Shown: positions 1-5,793 of the stretch, in pieces
Position numbering within the stretch: position 1 is the stretch's first letter
Layout of the letters: every line of letters begins with the position of its first letter
Assembly: GCA_018267355.1 (NCBI GenBank)
Contig: JAFDYP010000387.1
Coordinates: 1 to 5,793, forward strand
Source: Bacteroidota bacterium
GTDB lineage: Bacteria > Bacteroidota > Bacteroidia > Chitinophagales > LD1
DNA: 5,793 nucleotides
Reading direction: 5' to 3'
The notes under the pieces: model-generated
What the model was told of the DNA's origin: nothing
What the model saw: the letters and a program-made list of their open reading frames with translations, nothing else
Databases searched by the model: none
Made by a program: the position numbers and the translations under genes

Positions 1-41
1 CGGGTACTGCGGACGGACGTGCAGCCTCAGGATTATTTTCT

Positions 42-902
42 TTATAGTATATCGAGATCTCTGGCTGCATAGTAGCTCGGCACCAATGGTCGGAACCCCG
101 TCATCGTACGCAGTTTCGTTGTGTCCATGATTCCTTCGAAGGGATAAATCAGTGGCGGCTCCTCCCCATCAAAAGTTTCCGCAGCCTTGCCGAATGAATC
201 TGCCAGCTCATAGAGGCTGATCGGCGCGTCATCCACTACATTGAATACCTCGCCGTCCAGCCCGTCAGTGTGCAGTAGTATATTCACAGCCTGCGCTACA
301 TCCAGGTGGTGCACCATGTGCATGCGGTAGCCGGAGGGGCGCTTCCATTTTTTCAGCACCGGCAGTATCTCCTCTATATGCGGGTCTCCATCGCCATACA
401 CGAAGCCCAGCCTGAGCACACGCACATCCAGTCCCTTATCTTTATGCAGCGCCAGCAGTTCGTTTTCAGCTGCTATTTTGCTGGAGGAGTAGGCCCGTGG
501 ATCATTGGCATCGAGCACATCATCCTCGCGTGCGGGCCTGCGGGCAGTGGTAGGGTACACATTGCCGGTACTGATAAATACGAACCTGCGTACACCTGCT
601 GCCATAGCAGCATCTGCCAGGGCCACAGTACCCGAGTGATTGGTTCTTATCACATCATCAAAGTCTGTGAACGTGCGAAAAAATGCCGCCATGTGTATCA
701 CAGCGTCTATGCCTGCCGCTGCTACGGGCAGGGTAGCGGCATCAGTCAGGTCTCCTACCACTACCTCTGCGCCGAGGGCAGCCAGTGCCGTTGCTTTGGC
801 GGCATCGCGCACCAGGATGCGTACTTTGTATCCCTTTGCCAGCATTCGTTTGGCATACCTGCTACCTACTTTGCCGGTAGCTCCGGTGACTAGTATCTTC
901 AT
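42..902 (-). CDS. NAD(P)-dependent epimerase/dehydratase-like extended SDR
   Basis: This 286-residue protein is a soluble Rossmann-fold oxidoreductase of the NAD-dependent epimerase/dehydratase (extended SDR) family. The sequence shows the dinucleotide loop GATGKVG at residues 7-13, directly after the first beta strand (KILVT). It also shows an acidic GDLTD at 50-54, a HMAAF segment at 70-74 matching the family's NAA-type motif, the STGNVY strand end at 111-116 supplying the catalytic Ser/Thr, and the YxxxK pair Y138/K142. Arg32 at the end of beta-2 (ILVRD) suggests NADPH rather than NADH, by inference. The length fits a complete enzyme of about 290 residues. The substrate cannot be read from the sequence; sugar-nucleotide epimerase, dihydroflavonol-reductase-like and ketone-reductase roles are all open. 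It lies 86 bp downstream of an AraC-type regulator on the same strand, which may control it. The start ATG is preceded by an A/T-rich stretch and no Shine-Dalgarno sequence. Confidence 0.93.
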   Translation of the reverse strand: MKILVTGATGKVGSRYAKRMLAKGYKVRILVRDAAKATALAALGAEVVVGDLTDAATLPVAAAGIDAVIHMAAFFRTFTDFDDVIRTNHSGTVALADAAMAAGVRRFVFISTGNVYPTTARRPAREDDVLDANDPRAYSSSKIAAENELLALHKDKGLDVRVLRLGFVYGDGDPHIEEILPVLKKWKRPSGYRMHMVHHLDVAQAVNILLHTDGLDGEVFNVVDDAPISLYELADSFGKAAETFDGEEPPLIYPFEGIMDTTKLRTMTGFRPLVPSYYAARDLDIL

Positions 903-928
903 GTTTTATCGTTTTTAATTTTGCGGCA

Positions 929-936
929 CAAAGATG
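929..936 (-). promoter_or_regulatory. possible -7 element for the SDR gene
   Basis: The minus strand reads CATCTTTG, which matches the Bacteroidota -7 consensus TAnnTTTG at all fixed positions but the first. It lies about 26 bp upstream of the ATG, a plausible leader length. I see no clear TTG at the -33 position, because that stretch is G/C-rich, so an activator such as the neighbouring AraC protein might be needed. This is weak evidence; the gene may instead be read through from the AraC gene. Confidence 0.28.
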
Positions 937-988
937 CAGACACCCGGGCAGGGGGAGATAACGATATTCAATCCAAAAAGTATAAAAA

Positions 989-1870
989 TCAAACCTGAGT
1001 CCTGCGCAGGGAGAGCGGCGTGGTGCCGGTCATCTTCTTATAGAAGTTGTTGAAATAAGTAGGATACTCAAAGCCCAATCCGTAGGCGATATCGGTCACG
1101 CTCCAGTCGGTATATAGTAGCAGCGCCCTGGCCTCGGCCAGTATCCGCTCCGCTATGTGGGCAGAGGTGGGTTTGCCTGTGACCTCTTTCATAGCGCGGT
1201 TGAGATAGTTGACATGCACAGACAGGCCTGCGGCAAAATCTTGTGGCGTACGCAGCCTGAGGGGCTGAGCAGGATTGTCTATGGGAAACTGCCGCTCCAG
1301 CATGTCGAGAAAGAGATGGCTGATCCGTGTAGTGCCGCTGCGGTGCGCTATGTCAGGAGCAGGCTGCAGGCTTTGCGCCTCATGGAGTAGTAGCTCCAGG
1401 CAGTGGCGCAGCACATCGTTCTTGTGCCCGTAGCTCCCCTCTTGCACCACCATCATTTTGCGGAACAGGCTCTCTACGAATGCCGATTGGCGCCGGTCTA
1501 ATGAGATGGCCGGTGTCATGCCGGGATTGGCCAGTGGTGAGTGTTGCAAAATATCTGCCCGCTCCCTGCCAGCTATGAAGACTTCTGTGAAAAGGCAGGC
1601 GTAGCCGCTTATCTGCCCCCCACGGCGCACTACTGTATGCGGCACATGGGGATTGACAAAGAAAAGCGTCCTGCCCTTTAACTCTACCGCCTTGTCACCA
1701 TATTGCATGGCCATGTTGCCTATCACGAGGCCTACCTTGTAGAAGTCCCGGCGGCCACGCACCACGGTAGGCGCTATACGCTGCGGGATAGCATGTACTT
1801 TGAAGCCATGCTGCTGCAGCTCCGGAAAGTCCGGCATGACCGATTTAGGATCAGTGCGCGTTTTTGCCAT
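989..1870 (-). CDS. AraC-family transcriptional regulator
   Basis: This 293-residue protein is a one-component DNA-binding regulator. The C-terminal third has the double helix-turn-helix of the AraC/XylS family. The first HTH is at about 209-235 (TPQDFAAGLSVHVNYLNRAM, then KEVTGKP). The second is at about 257-281 (SVTDIAYGLGFEYPTYFNNF, then YKKMTG) and carries the family's typical IAxxLGF and YFxxxFKKxxGxTP pattern. The N-terminal half (about 20-165) looks like the small beta-barrel effector domain, with a GRTLFFVNPHVPH segment at 67-79 typical of cupin-like AraC sensors. The ligand is unknown. It is transcribed toward the SDR gene 86 bp downstream and divergently from the TPR genes, so either could be a target; the SDR gene is the more natural one. 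An alternative start is Met12 (ATG at 1835-1837); see the promoter entry at 1875-1882, which makes the annotated start uncertain. Confidence 0.93.
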   Translation of the reverse strand: MAKTRTDPKSVMPDFPELQQHGFKVHAIPQRIAPTVVRGRRDFYKVGLVIGNMAMQYGDKAVELKGRTLFFVNPHVPHTVVRRGGQISGYACLFTEVFIAGRERADILQHSPLANPGMTPAISLDRRQSAFVESLFRKMMVVQEGSYGHKNDVLRHCLELLLHEAQSLQPAPDIAHRSGTTRISHLFLDMLERQFPIDNPAQPLRLRTPQDFAAGLSVHVNYLNRAMKEVTGKPTSAHIAERILAEARALLLYTDWSVTDIAYGLGFEYPTYFNNFYKKMTGTTPLSLRRTQV

Positions 1871-1874
1871 GCAG

Positions 1875-1882
1875 CAAAATTA
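1875..1882 (-). promoter_or_regulatory. -7 element abutting the AraC start
   Basis: The minus strand reads TAATTTTG, an exact TAnnTTTG match, only 4 bp before the annotated ATG (1868-1870). If it is used, transcription would begin at or within a few bases of that ATG. The mRNA would then be leaderless, or translation would begin at Met12, giving a leader of roughly 30 nt. No convincing -33 TTTG lies 19-21 bp upstream, although a TTTG occurs closer in. The motif is visible; its use as a promoter is inference. Confidence 0.35.
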
Positions 1883-2116
1883 AGATATTCAAACTAAAAT
1901 GTAGCCAGGTTCAGAGATATGATGGGGCTGAAGAACATAGGTGCTATCGTTGCGTGCAAGGGTATAAAGGTGTTCTCTTCCAGTCTGCTTCTCCCGGGCT
2001 TCGCCCTAAAAAATCACACTTTTCACCGTAAAATCCTGTCAGAACGCCACTTGTTACAAGGTGTATTTTGTCTAGGACGGTATATGTGCATAGGTGGCAA
2101 AACCTCATGGGATGCA

Positions 2117-2146
2117 TTGCGTATATTCGATGTATTGATAACATTT
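2117..2146 (+). promoter_or_regulatory. candidate promoter of the TPR gene pair
   Basis: A TTG at 2117-2119 is separated by exactly 19 bp from TAACATTT at 2139-2146. The spacing fits the Bacteroidota -33/-7 arrangement (TTTG, about 19-21 bp, TAnnTTTG), but the -7 box deviates at two positions. Transcription would start around 2150-2153, leaving a leader of roughly 10 nt before the ATG at 2163. No Shine-Dalgarno sequence is present. A second imperfect box, TATTTTG, lies upstream at 2064-2070. Confidence 0.3.
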
Positions 2147-2162
2147 ACTTAATCTCTGTGAC

Positions 2163-3131
2163 ATGGATCGTGTGCAGGTACTAGATATGATCAATGCCAA
2201 CCGGCAATACATCAAGCTGCGTAGCAATATAGCTGTGCAGAACCTGGCCATGCTACACAAAAGCTTTGGCCATATAGAAGACGAGGAGTGTATCCTGGCC
2301 CTGGCGCTGAATGACAGCGAGGCCGCCATGCTCTTCAACTCTGACTATGCGCGTGGCATAGCCATCTGTGAGGGCATGATAGCCCGCTATGGTCACACGC
2401 CGTATCCCCGCCTCCTGGCAGCCCTCAGGTGTCTGGCAGGCCGCTGCTATACCTTTATGATGCGCTATGATGCTGCACTGGAGCAGCTGCGTGCTGCCGA
2501 GCAGATCGCCTTTGGCGAGGAAGATGAACCCGATGCGGAACTGCTGGGCCTGCGTGTAGAGATACTTCAAAACCTGGCCATGCGTAGCTACTACTCTGAC
2601 GGGGATGATGAGCAGACCCTGGCCTACCTGCACCGCGCGCTGGAGCTGCTGCCGGAGGGTGTGCAGGTGAACCGCCGCGGCGTGAGCCTCATGGGCATGG
2701 CCAATGTGTTGGGCCGCCGGGGCGACCTGGCCGCTGCGCTGGAGCACCACCAGCAGGCGCTCGCACTCTTTGAGGAGGTAGACAATCGCTGCAATATCGC
2801 TACTGTGCTCTGCAATATGGGCTCCTGCTACGGTCGCATGGGTGATTTTGAGCGGGCGCAGGACTGCCTGGACCGAGCCCTGGATATGCGCACCCGCCTG
2901 GGCACCTACTGGGAGATATCCAATACCTACTACAACCTCGGCAAGCTGTATCAGGCGCGCGGGGAGCACCAGCGCGCCTATGATACCATGATCATAGCCC
3001 GTGACTATGCTCTGGTGAGCCAGCACCGTGGCCTGCAGGCACTCATACTGGACGAGCTAAAGAGCATGACCGGTGAACTGGGAGAGCAGGAGCTCCACCA
3101 TGCATCCATTAAGGCCGATATAGCTGCCTGA
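2163..3131 (+). CDS. tetratricopeptide-repeat protein, first of a tandem pair
   Basis: This 322-residue, all-helical and probably cytoplasmic protein has no signal peptide or membrane segment. TPR-like helix pairs occupy the C-terminal two thirds. The clearest are at about 173-206 (GVSLMGMANVLGRRGDLAAA onward), 212-245 (NMGSCYGRMGDFERAQDCLD core) and 252-285 (YYNLGKLYQARGEHQRAY core), with weaker units at about 91-113 and 133-165. The first 60 residues are not TPR but contain a block (R14, I17, L19, QNLAMLHKSF at 26-35, IE at 38-39) that recurs at the same positions in the next gene. No kinase, GGDEF, HTH or other output domain follows, so a protein-protein scaffold or regulator role is inferred from the fold alone. 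Such TPR arrays also occur as N-terminal sensors of larger regulators. Codon use is GC-rich with frequent ATA. It probably shares a transcript with the downstream paralogue, 55 bp away. Confidence 0.9.
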   Translation: MDRVQVLDMINANRQYIKLRSNIAVQNLAMLHKSFGHIEDEECILALALNDSEAAMLFNSDYARGIAICEGMIARYGHTPYPRLLAALRCLAGRCYTFMMRYDAALEQLRAAEQIAFGEEDEPDAELLGLRVEILQNLAMRSYYSDGDDEQTLAYLHRALELLPEGVQVNRRGVSLMGMANVLGRRGDLAAALEHHQQALALFEEVDNRCNIATVLCNMGSCYGRMGDFERAQDCLDRALDMRTRLGTYWEISNTYYNLGKLYQARGEHQRAYDTMIIARDYALVSQHRGLQALILDELKSMTGELGEQELHHASIKADIAA

Positions 3132-3186
3132 TACCTTCTCTTTTTTTACTAACTTGCTACTGCTTAGGTCACATAGCCAAGAGCTA

Positions 3187-4158
3187 ATGAACGATACCCA
3201 CATATACCGGCTCATCCTATCCAATAGGGAGCAGATCAGGCTCATGGCTGCCACGGCCCTGCAGAACCTGTCCATGCTCCATACGAGCTTTGACATGATA
3301 GAGAATGCCGGTACGCAGCTGGAGCTCCTGCTAAACGACAGCTGGGCGGCCTATATCTTTCAGACGGATGGTGAGCGCAGCATCAGCATCTCTGCGAATG
3401 CTATACGCCGCTATGGTGCTGATGGCACACCTGAGCAGGTGGCCGGCCATGAGGCCATCATAGGCCGCTGCTATACCCTGCGTATGCAGTACGCGCAGGG
3501 GCGCGAGTACCTGCTGCGGGCGGAGCAGCGGCTGCTGCGCGCAGAGCAGACAGAAGATACACGTGCCCTCCTGTCAGATATCCTGCATGACCTGGCTATG
3601 AATCACCAGCAGTCTGGCGGTAGTCCTGATGGTACGCTGCTCTACCTGGAGCGTGCGCTGGAGGTGCTGGCACCTACCCAGTGGCACACCCGCAAGGGTA
3701 TCTGCCTGATGGGCTGCGGCAATGCATACTTTGTGATGGAGCGTATAGAGGCTGCGCTGGCCCACTATCAGCAGGCCGAGGGCATGCTCTCTGACGATGC
3801 CGGCGCCAATAACCGCGCAGCCGTACTGAGCAATATAGGCCTCTGCTATACCAATATGAGCGAGTATGATATCGCGGAGACCTACCTGCGCTCTGCGCTC
3901 GATATGCGCCTGCGCCTGGGCAGCTATCCCGAGATAGCGAATAGCTATTATAACCTCTTTGCACACTATGACAGGCAGGGCGCACACATACGCGCGTATG
4001 AGAACCTGCTGGCCAGCCGTGACTATGCCTTTATCAGCCAGACGCGCAGCCTGCAGCTCGTGATCCTCTCAGACCTCGAGCGCCTGGCACGCACACTGGG
4101 AGACAAGGAGGCTGCTGCCAAACATCGCCGGCAGTATGAGGAGATGGTGGCCGGATAG
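3187..4158 (+). CDS. tetratricopeptide-repeat protein, second of a tandem pair
   Basis: This 323-residue paralogue of the preceding gene is the product of a tandem duplication. I chose the ATG at 3187 because it gives a length one residue different from its partner and puts shared motifs at the same numbers: QNLSMLHTSF at 26-35, IE at 38-39, GRCYT at 93-97. An in-frame TTG at 3154 would add 11 residues with no counterpart in the paralogue. The C-terminal part is the most alike: in the segment around residues 236-297 I count 34 identities in 62 aligned positions by eye, including SLDMR-type, LGxYxEI and YYNL elements. TPR-like units are clearest at about 171-204, 210-243 and 250-283. As in the partner, there is no signal peptide, membrane helix or catalytic domain. 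The function is unknown; it may form a complex with the first protein or act in parallel. No hairpin terminator separates the pair, only a T-run at 3141-3147. Confidence 0.9.
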   Translation: MNDTHIYRLILSNREQIRLMAATALQNLSMLHTSFDMIENAGTQLELLLNDSWAAYIFQTDGERSISISANAIRRYGADGTPEQVAGHEAIIGRCYTLRMQYAQGREYLLRAEQRLLRAEQTEDTRALLSDILHDLAMNHQQSGGSPDGTLLYLERALEVLAPTQWHTRKGICLMGCGNAYFVMERIEAALAHYQQAEGMLSDDAGANNRAAVLSNIGLCYTNMSEYDIAETYLRSALDMRLRLGSYPEIANSYYNLFAHYDRQGAHIRAYENLLASRDYAFISQTRSLQLVILSDLERLARTLGDKEAAAKHRRQYEEMVAG

Positions 4159-4186
4159 CGACGTTCTCGAGTTTATGAATACTCTT

Positions 4187-4194
4187 TATCTTTG
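4187..4194 (+). promoter_or_regulatory. -7 promoter element of the Abi-like gene
   Basis: TATCTTTG matches TAnnTTTG exactly and lies 17 bp before the ATG at 4212. This would give a short A/T-rich leader without a Shine-Dalgarno sequence. No good -33 TTTG is seen at the expected distance. The element suggests the AT-rich gene has its own promoter rather than depending on the TPR genes. Confidence 0.45.
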
Positions 4195-4211
4195 AGCTAG
4201 AAATAATAGTT

Positions 4212-5012
4212 ATGCCCGGGAAAGAATTATTTTCCAAACGTCTTGGATACGCTTCATCAAAAGCAAAGGAAATTACTATCAGAAATGATGCGCCGAAAGG
4301 CCTTCGCGAATTTATTCCGGTTGCATATTATGAATTAGGAAAAGATCCTTCACACTTACGGGATGTAATTTGTAGGGTTTTACGGATTTCTCCAGATGAA
4401 AATAATTGGTCCGAATACCCCAACATTAGTGGAGAAAACAAACAATATTTAGCATCATGCGATTGGTATAGTATTTATGATATTATTGAAGCTATCTATG
4501 CTTCGCTCAGAGGACAAAATGCTATAAATTTCGAGCTGGAAATAAATGAATATTTCTTGGCAAACGGAATCGGCTGGAAATTGGCTGAAGGAACAATTGA
4601 GACCAGAGGAGATGAAGTTTTTGAGACTTCCGTAGAGACAGTGGTGGAAGTTCTTAAAGAGGCCCATTTAAAGACTGCAATGAACGAAATTAGAGAAGCC
4701 ATTGCAGACCTCTCTCGCCGTCCACAACCAGATATAACTGGTGCTATAAAACACTCATTAGCCAGTTGAGAGTGTGTTGCACGGGAAGCAACTGGCGACA
4801 AAAAATCGACTTTAGGAGAAATCATTAACAAATATCCTGACCTTATTCCAAAGCCCCTAGATCAAGCAGTATCAAAGATATGGGGATTTAGTTCTGAGAG
4901 AGGTCGGCATTTAAAGGAAGGGCATGAACCTGAATATTTAGAAGCTGAATTAATTGTAGAGGTAACCGCCGCCATATCGATATATCTAGGAAAAAAAATT
5001 AAGGGTTCATAA
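4212..5012 (+). pseudogene. AbiJ-NTD4/Abi_C-like abortive infection protein, interrupted by in-frame TGA
   Basis: The frame encodes 185 residues, then TGA at 4767-4769, then 80 further sense codons to TAA at 5010-5012. This makes 266 codons plus stop, the usual size of such proteins. The N-terminal part resembles the AbiJ-NTD4 family: an LFSKRLGY start, a conserved DWYSIYDIIE helix at 84-93, INEYF at 111-115, and the family hallmark RRPQPDITGAIKHSLA (169-184), compare the usual R-x-PDY-x-NxIKESISAVE. The open frame after the stop continues the same helix (ECVAREATG) and then KKSTLGEI and a GFSSERGRHLKEGHEP segment at 225-240. That matches the Abi_C/HEPN-like pattern, with an Rx5H at R232/H238. 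Family assignment is from memory of motifs. No good restart codon follows the TGA. Readings: nonsense-mutated pseudogene (preferred), truncated 185-residue product, sequencing error, or readthrough. Base composition is markedly AT-rich (16 G/C of 60 at 4441-4500, against 42 of 60 at 2641-2700), suggesting transfer. Related proteins are thought to act in phage-induced growth arrest. Confidence 0.72.
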
Positions 5013-5027
5013 AGACGTCCTTTGCAT

Positions 5028-5046
5028 GATATGATTATATCTTTTT
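5028..5046 (+). terminator. weak hairpin plus T-run after the Abi-like gene
   Basis: GATAT (5028-5032) and ATATC (5037-5041) can pair around a GATT loop and are followed by five T at 5042-5046, 15 bp after the TAA. The stem is only 5 bp and AT-rich, so intrinsic termination would be weak; the arrangement may be chance in AT-rich DNA. Confidence 0.22.
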
Positions 5047-5076
5047 ATGCTCTTACAACTGGTACCATCTAAAGGT

Positions 5077-5208
5077 TTATCCCACCACGATCTTCTTACC
5101 TATAGCAAGATATAGCAGGGCGGGTTTCGCAGGCATATGTATCAGGATTTGACCGTTGCAATTGTCGATAAAAAATGTGAGTGTAAACACCGTTAAGAAT
5201 TTCTCCAT
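5077..5208 (-). CDS. possible 43-residue ORF, perhaps a remnant of a secreted protein
   Basis: An ATG at 5206-5208 opens 43 codons ending at TAA (5077-5079). It begins 12 bp after the stop of the FUSC-like gene on the same strand, so it could be co-transcribed. The product starts MEKFLTVFTLTFFI, a charged residue followed by a hydrophobic stretch like a signal peptide. It ends with a NGQILIHMPAKPALLYLAIG, KKIVVG tail. The Y, then GKKIVV ending loosely recalls type IX secretion C-terminal sorting domains (a PxGxY strand and a final Lys/Val-rich strand), but it is too short for a whole one. It could be a genuine small protein, an internally deleted secreted-protein gene, or a chance ORF. The rest of 5013-5220 holds no other gene that I can see. 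Confidence 0.25.
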   Translation of the reverse strand: MEKFLTVFTLTFFIDNCNGQILIHMPAKPALLYLAIGKKIVVG

Positions 5209-5220
5209 ACTTATTCACGC

Positions 5221-5736
5221 CTAGCCGGTAGGAGGTGCAGATTGTCCTCTGTGCTCTATGAGATGAAAGAGCCCGCCCAGTGCCAGCGCCACCAGGCTGC
5301 CATAGAGCACCTCTCCTGTGCGCGTGAGTGCGATCAGCGTGTCGCTGCGCAGGGAGATGTGCTCCAGCACTATGGGCGACATCACGATCACTACGGTCAC
5401 GGGGGCCAGCTTCCAGCTGGTGGGGTATTTTTTGAAAGAGGTGCTGATAAATACCGCCGCGCCTATGCCCGCCACCAGAGACCAGAAGCTACTGCCCGTG
5501 ACATAGGTAAAGAGCAGGCCGATGGCACAGCCGACTATAGTATTGATCATACGCGCGAGCGTACTGGTGCGCACCAGGTCAAAGTCAGACTCAGACACGA
5601 TGATCACAGAGATCAGCGCCCAGAGCTTGCGGTCGTCATGTATGAAGAAGAGCGACCACCACACGATGGTCACGCCCAGCAGGATGCGGATGATGTAGAG
5701 TACCTGCCTGCGGCTGATGGAGAAGTGCTGAGACAT
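5221..5736 (-). CDS. FUSC-like integral membrane protein
   Basis: This 171-residue protein is built almost entirely of inner-membrane helices. Hydrophobic segments lie at about 11-32, 38-50, 64-80, 84-100, 108-125 and 139-160, after a basic SISRR start. The pattern matches the FUSC / aromatic acid exporter membrane module: a W39-ALISVIIV helix, then the R62-containing loop leading to NTIVGCAIGLLF, and a second R139-TGEVLYGSLVAL element near the end (compare R-x-xGTxxG in the family). It lacks the second membrane half and the cytoplasmic domain of full-size exporters such as the AaeB type, so it would have to oligomerise or serve another role. The substrate is unknown. I chose the ATG at 5736; an in-frame TTG at 5781 would add 15 residues encoded by the 7-bp repeat leader and overlap the promoter element, so it is unlikely. 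Confidence 0.85.
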   Translation of the reverse strand: MSQHFSISRRQVLYIIRILLGVTIVWWSLFFIHDDRKLWALISVIIVSESDFDLVRTSTLARMINTIVGCAIGLLFTYVTGSSFWSLVAGIGAAVFISTSFKKYPTSWKLAPVTVVIVMSPIVLEHISLRSDTLIALTRTGEVLYGSLVALALGGLFHLIEHRGQSAPPTG

Positions 5737-5744
5737 TTTGCAGA

Positions 5745-5772
5745 CTTGAGATGTGAGACAAGAGACTTGAGA
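5745..5772 (-). repeat. tandem 7-bp TCTCnnn repeats in the 5' leader of the FUSC-like gene
   Basis: Read on the minus strand, four uninterrupted heptamers follow one another: TCTCAAG, TCTCTTG, TCTCACA and TCTCAAG. A degenerate fifth, TCTGCAA (5738-5744), ends 1 bp before the ATG. The first four bases are constant and the last three vary. The array lies between the -7 element and the start codon, so it would form nearly the whole 5' untranslated leader. Confidence 0.7.
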
Positions 5773-5778
5773 CAGATG

Positions 5779-5786
5779 CAAAAATA
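5779..5786 (-). promoter_or_regulatory. -7 promoter element of the FUSC-like gene
   Basis: The minus strand reads TATTTTTG, an exact match to the Bacteroidota TAnnTTTG box, 42 bp before the ATG at 5736. The matching -33 element would lie beyond the end of the window. Transcription would begin near 5773-5776, just ahead of the heptamer repeats. Confidence 0.5.
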
Positions 5787-5793
5787 CACTACA

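Larger units (their letters stand above)
1871..2162. other. divergent intergenic region between AraC and TPR genes
   Basis: This 292-bp spacer separates the AraC gene from the first TPR gene. It holds the AraC-side -7 element, a perfect 11-bp palindrome CTTGT-T-ACAAG at 2050-2060 followed by TATTTTG (2064-2070), a short GGGC/GCCC hairpin at 1996-2006, and a candidate promoter at 2117-2146. Open frames of up to 77 codons exist on both strands, but they resemble no family I know and overlap the promoters, so I do not call them genes. Confidence 0.5.

Noticed and set aside
306..893. 195-codon plus-strand frame opposite the SDR gene
   Set aside because: The minus-strand SDR has a full set of catalytic and cofactor motifs over the same bases. 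The opposite translation is rich in Cys and His without any recognisable domain.
1996..2006. GGGC-TTC-GCCC hairpin as a terminator
   Set aside because: The stem is only 4 bp. On the plus strand it is followed by A rather than T, and on the minus strand the T-run lies before, not after, the hairpin. It also lies upstream of both divergent genes, where neither needs a terminator.
1919..2152. 77-codon open frame on the plus strand upstream of the first TPR gene
   Set aside because: Its translation resembles no family I know, has no convincing ribosome or promoter signal of its own, and runs through the palindrome and the candidate TPR promoter. It is probably a chance frame in intergenic DNA.
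2253..3026. Long open frame antisense to the first TPR gene
   Set aside because: It lies wholly opposite a well-supported TPR gene whose repeat pattern and paralogue confirm the plus strand. The antisense translation shows no domain and is a shadow of GC-rich codon use.
3132..3186. T7 run between the TPR genes as a terminator
   Set aside because: No inverted repeat precedes the T-run at 3141-3147, so it does not form an intrinsic terminator. Co-transcription of the pair remains the simpler view.
4767..4769. Alternative genetic code reading TGA as an amino acid
   Set aside because: The first TPR gene ends normally at TGA, and no other well-supported gene in the window contains an internal TGA. 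A local nonsense change is simpler.
4767..4769. Selenocysteine insertion at the TGA
   Set aside because: The family position is an ordinary hydrophobic helix residue rather than a redox site, and I see no convincing hairpin just downstream. A selenoprotein is very unlikely.

Overview
The window looks like a chromosomal segment of a Bacteroidota bacterium, possibly of the Chitinophaga group; the lineage below phylum is a guess. Three things support this. TAnnTTTG-type -7 promoter elements stand in front of several genes. No start codon has a convincing Shine-Dalgarno sequence. The AraC regulator and the stand-alone FUSC-type membrane protein are of kinds common in that phylum. Most genes are GC-rich and use ATA as a frequent isoleucine codon.

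Layout. On the minus strand, an AraC-family regulator (989-1870) lies just upstream of an extended-SDR NAD(P)-dependent epimerase/reductase (42-902), a likely regulator and target pair. A 292-bp divergent intergenic region then leads to two plus-strand genes, 2163-3131 and 3187-4158. These encode tandemly duplicated TPR proteins of almost identical length (322 and 323 residues) that align almost colinearly. They share a non-TPR N-terminal block and have no recognisable enzymatic domain.

Next comes a distinctly AT-rich gene with its own promoter (4212-5012). It resembles abortive-infection proteins, with an AbiJ-NTD4-like N-terminus and an Abi_C/HEPN-like C-terminus. An in-frame TGA at codon 186 interrupts it; the frame then stays open for 80 more codons that read as the family's expected C-terminal part. 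The composition break suggests a horizontally acquired defence gene that has been disabled by a nonsense mutation, or much less likely is read through.

Beyond it, on the minus strand, are a FUSC-like six-helix membrane protein (5221-5736) and, 12 bp after its stop, a possible 43-codon ORF (5077-5208) with a signal-like start and a tail faintly like a type IX secretion sorting signal. The FUSC gene has an exact TAnnTTTG element, and its 5' leader consists of tandem 7-bp TCTCnnn repeats.

The window shows no tRNA, rRNA, CRISPR array or transposase. The most noteworthy items are the interrupted Abi gene, the tandem TPR pair, and the heptad-repeat leader.
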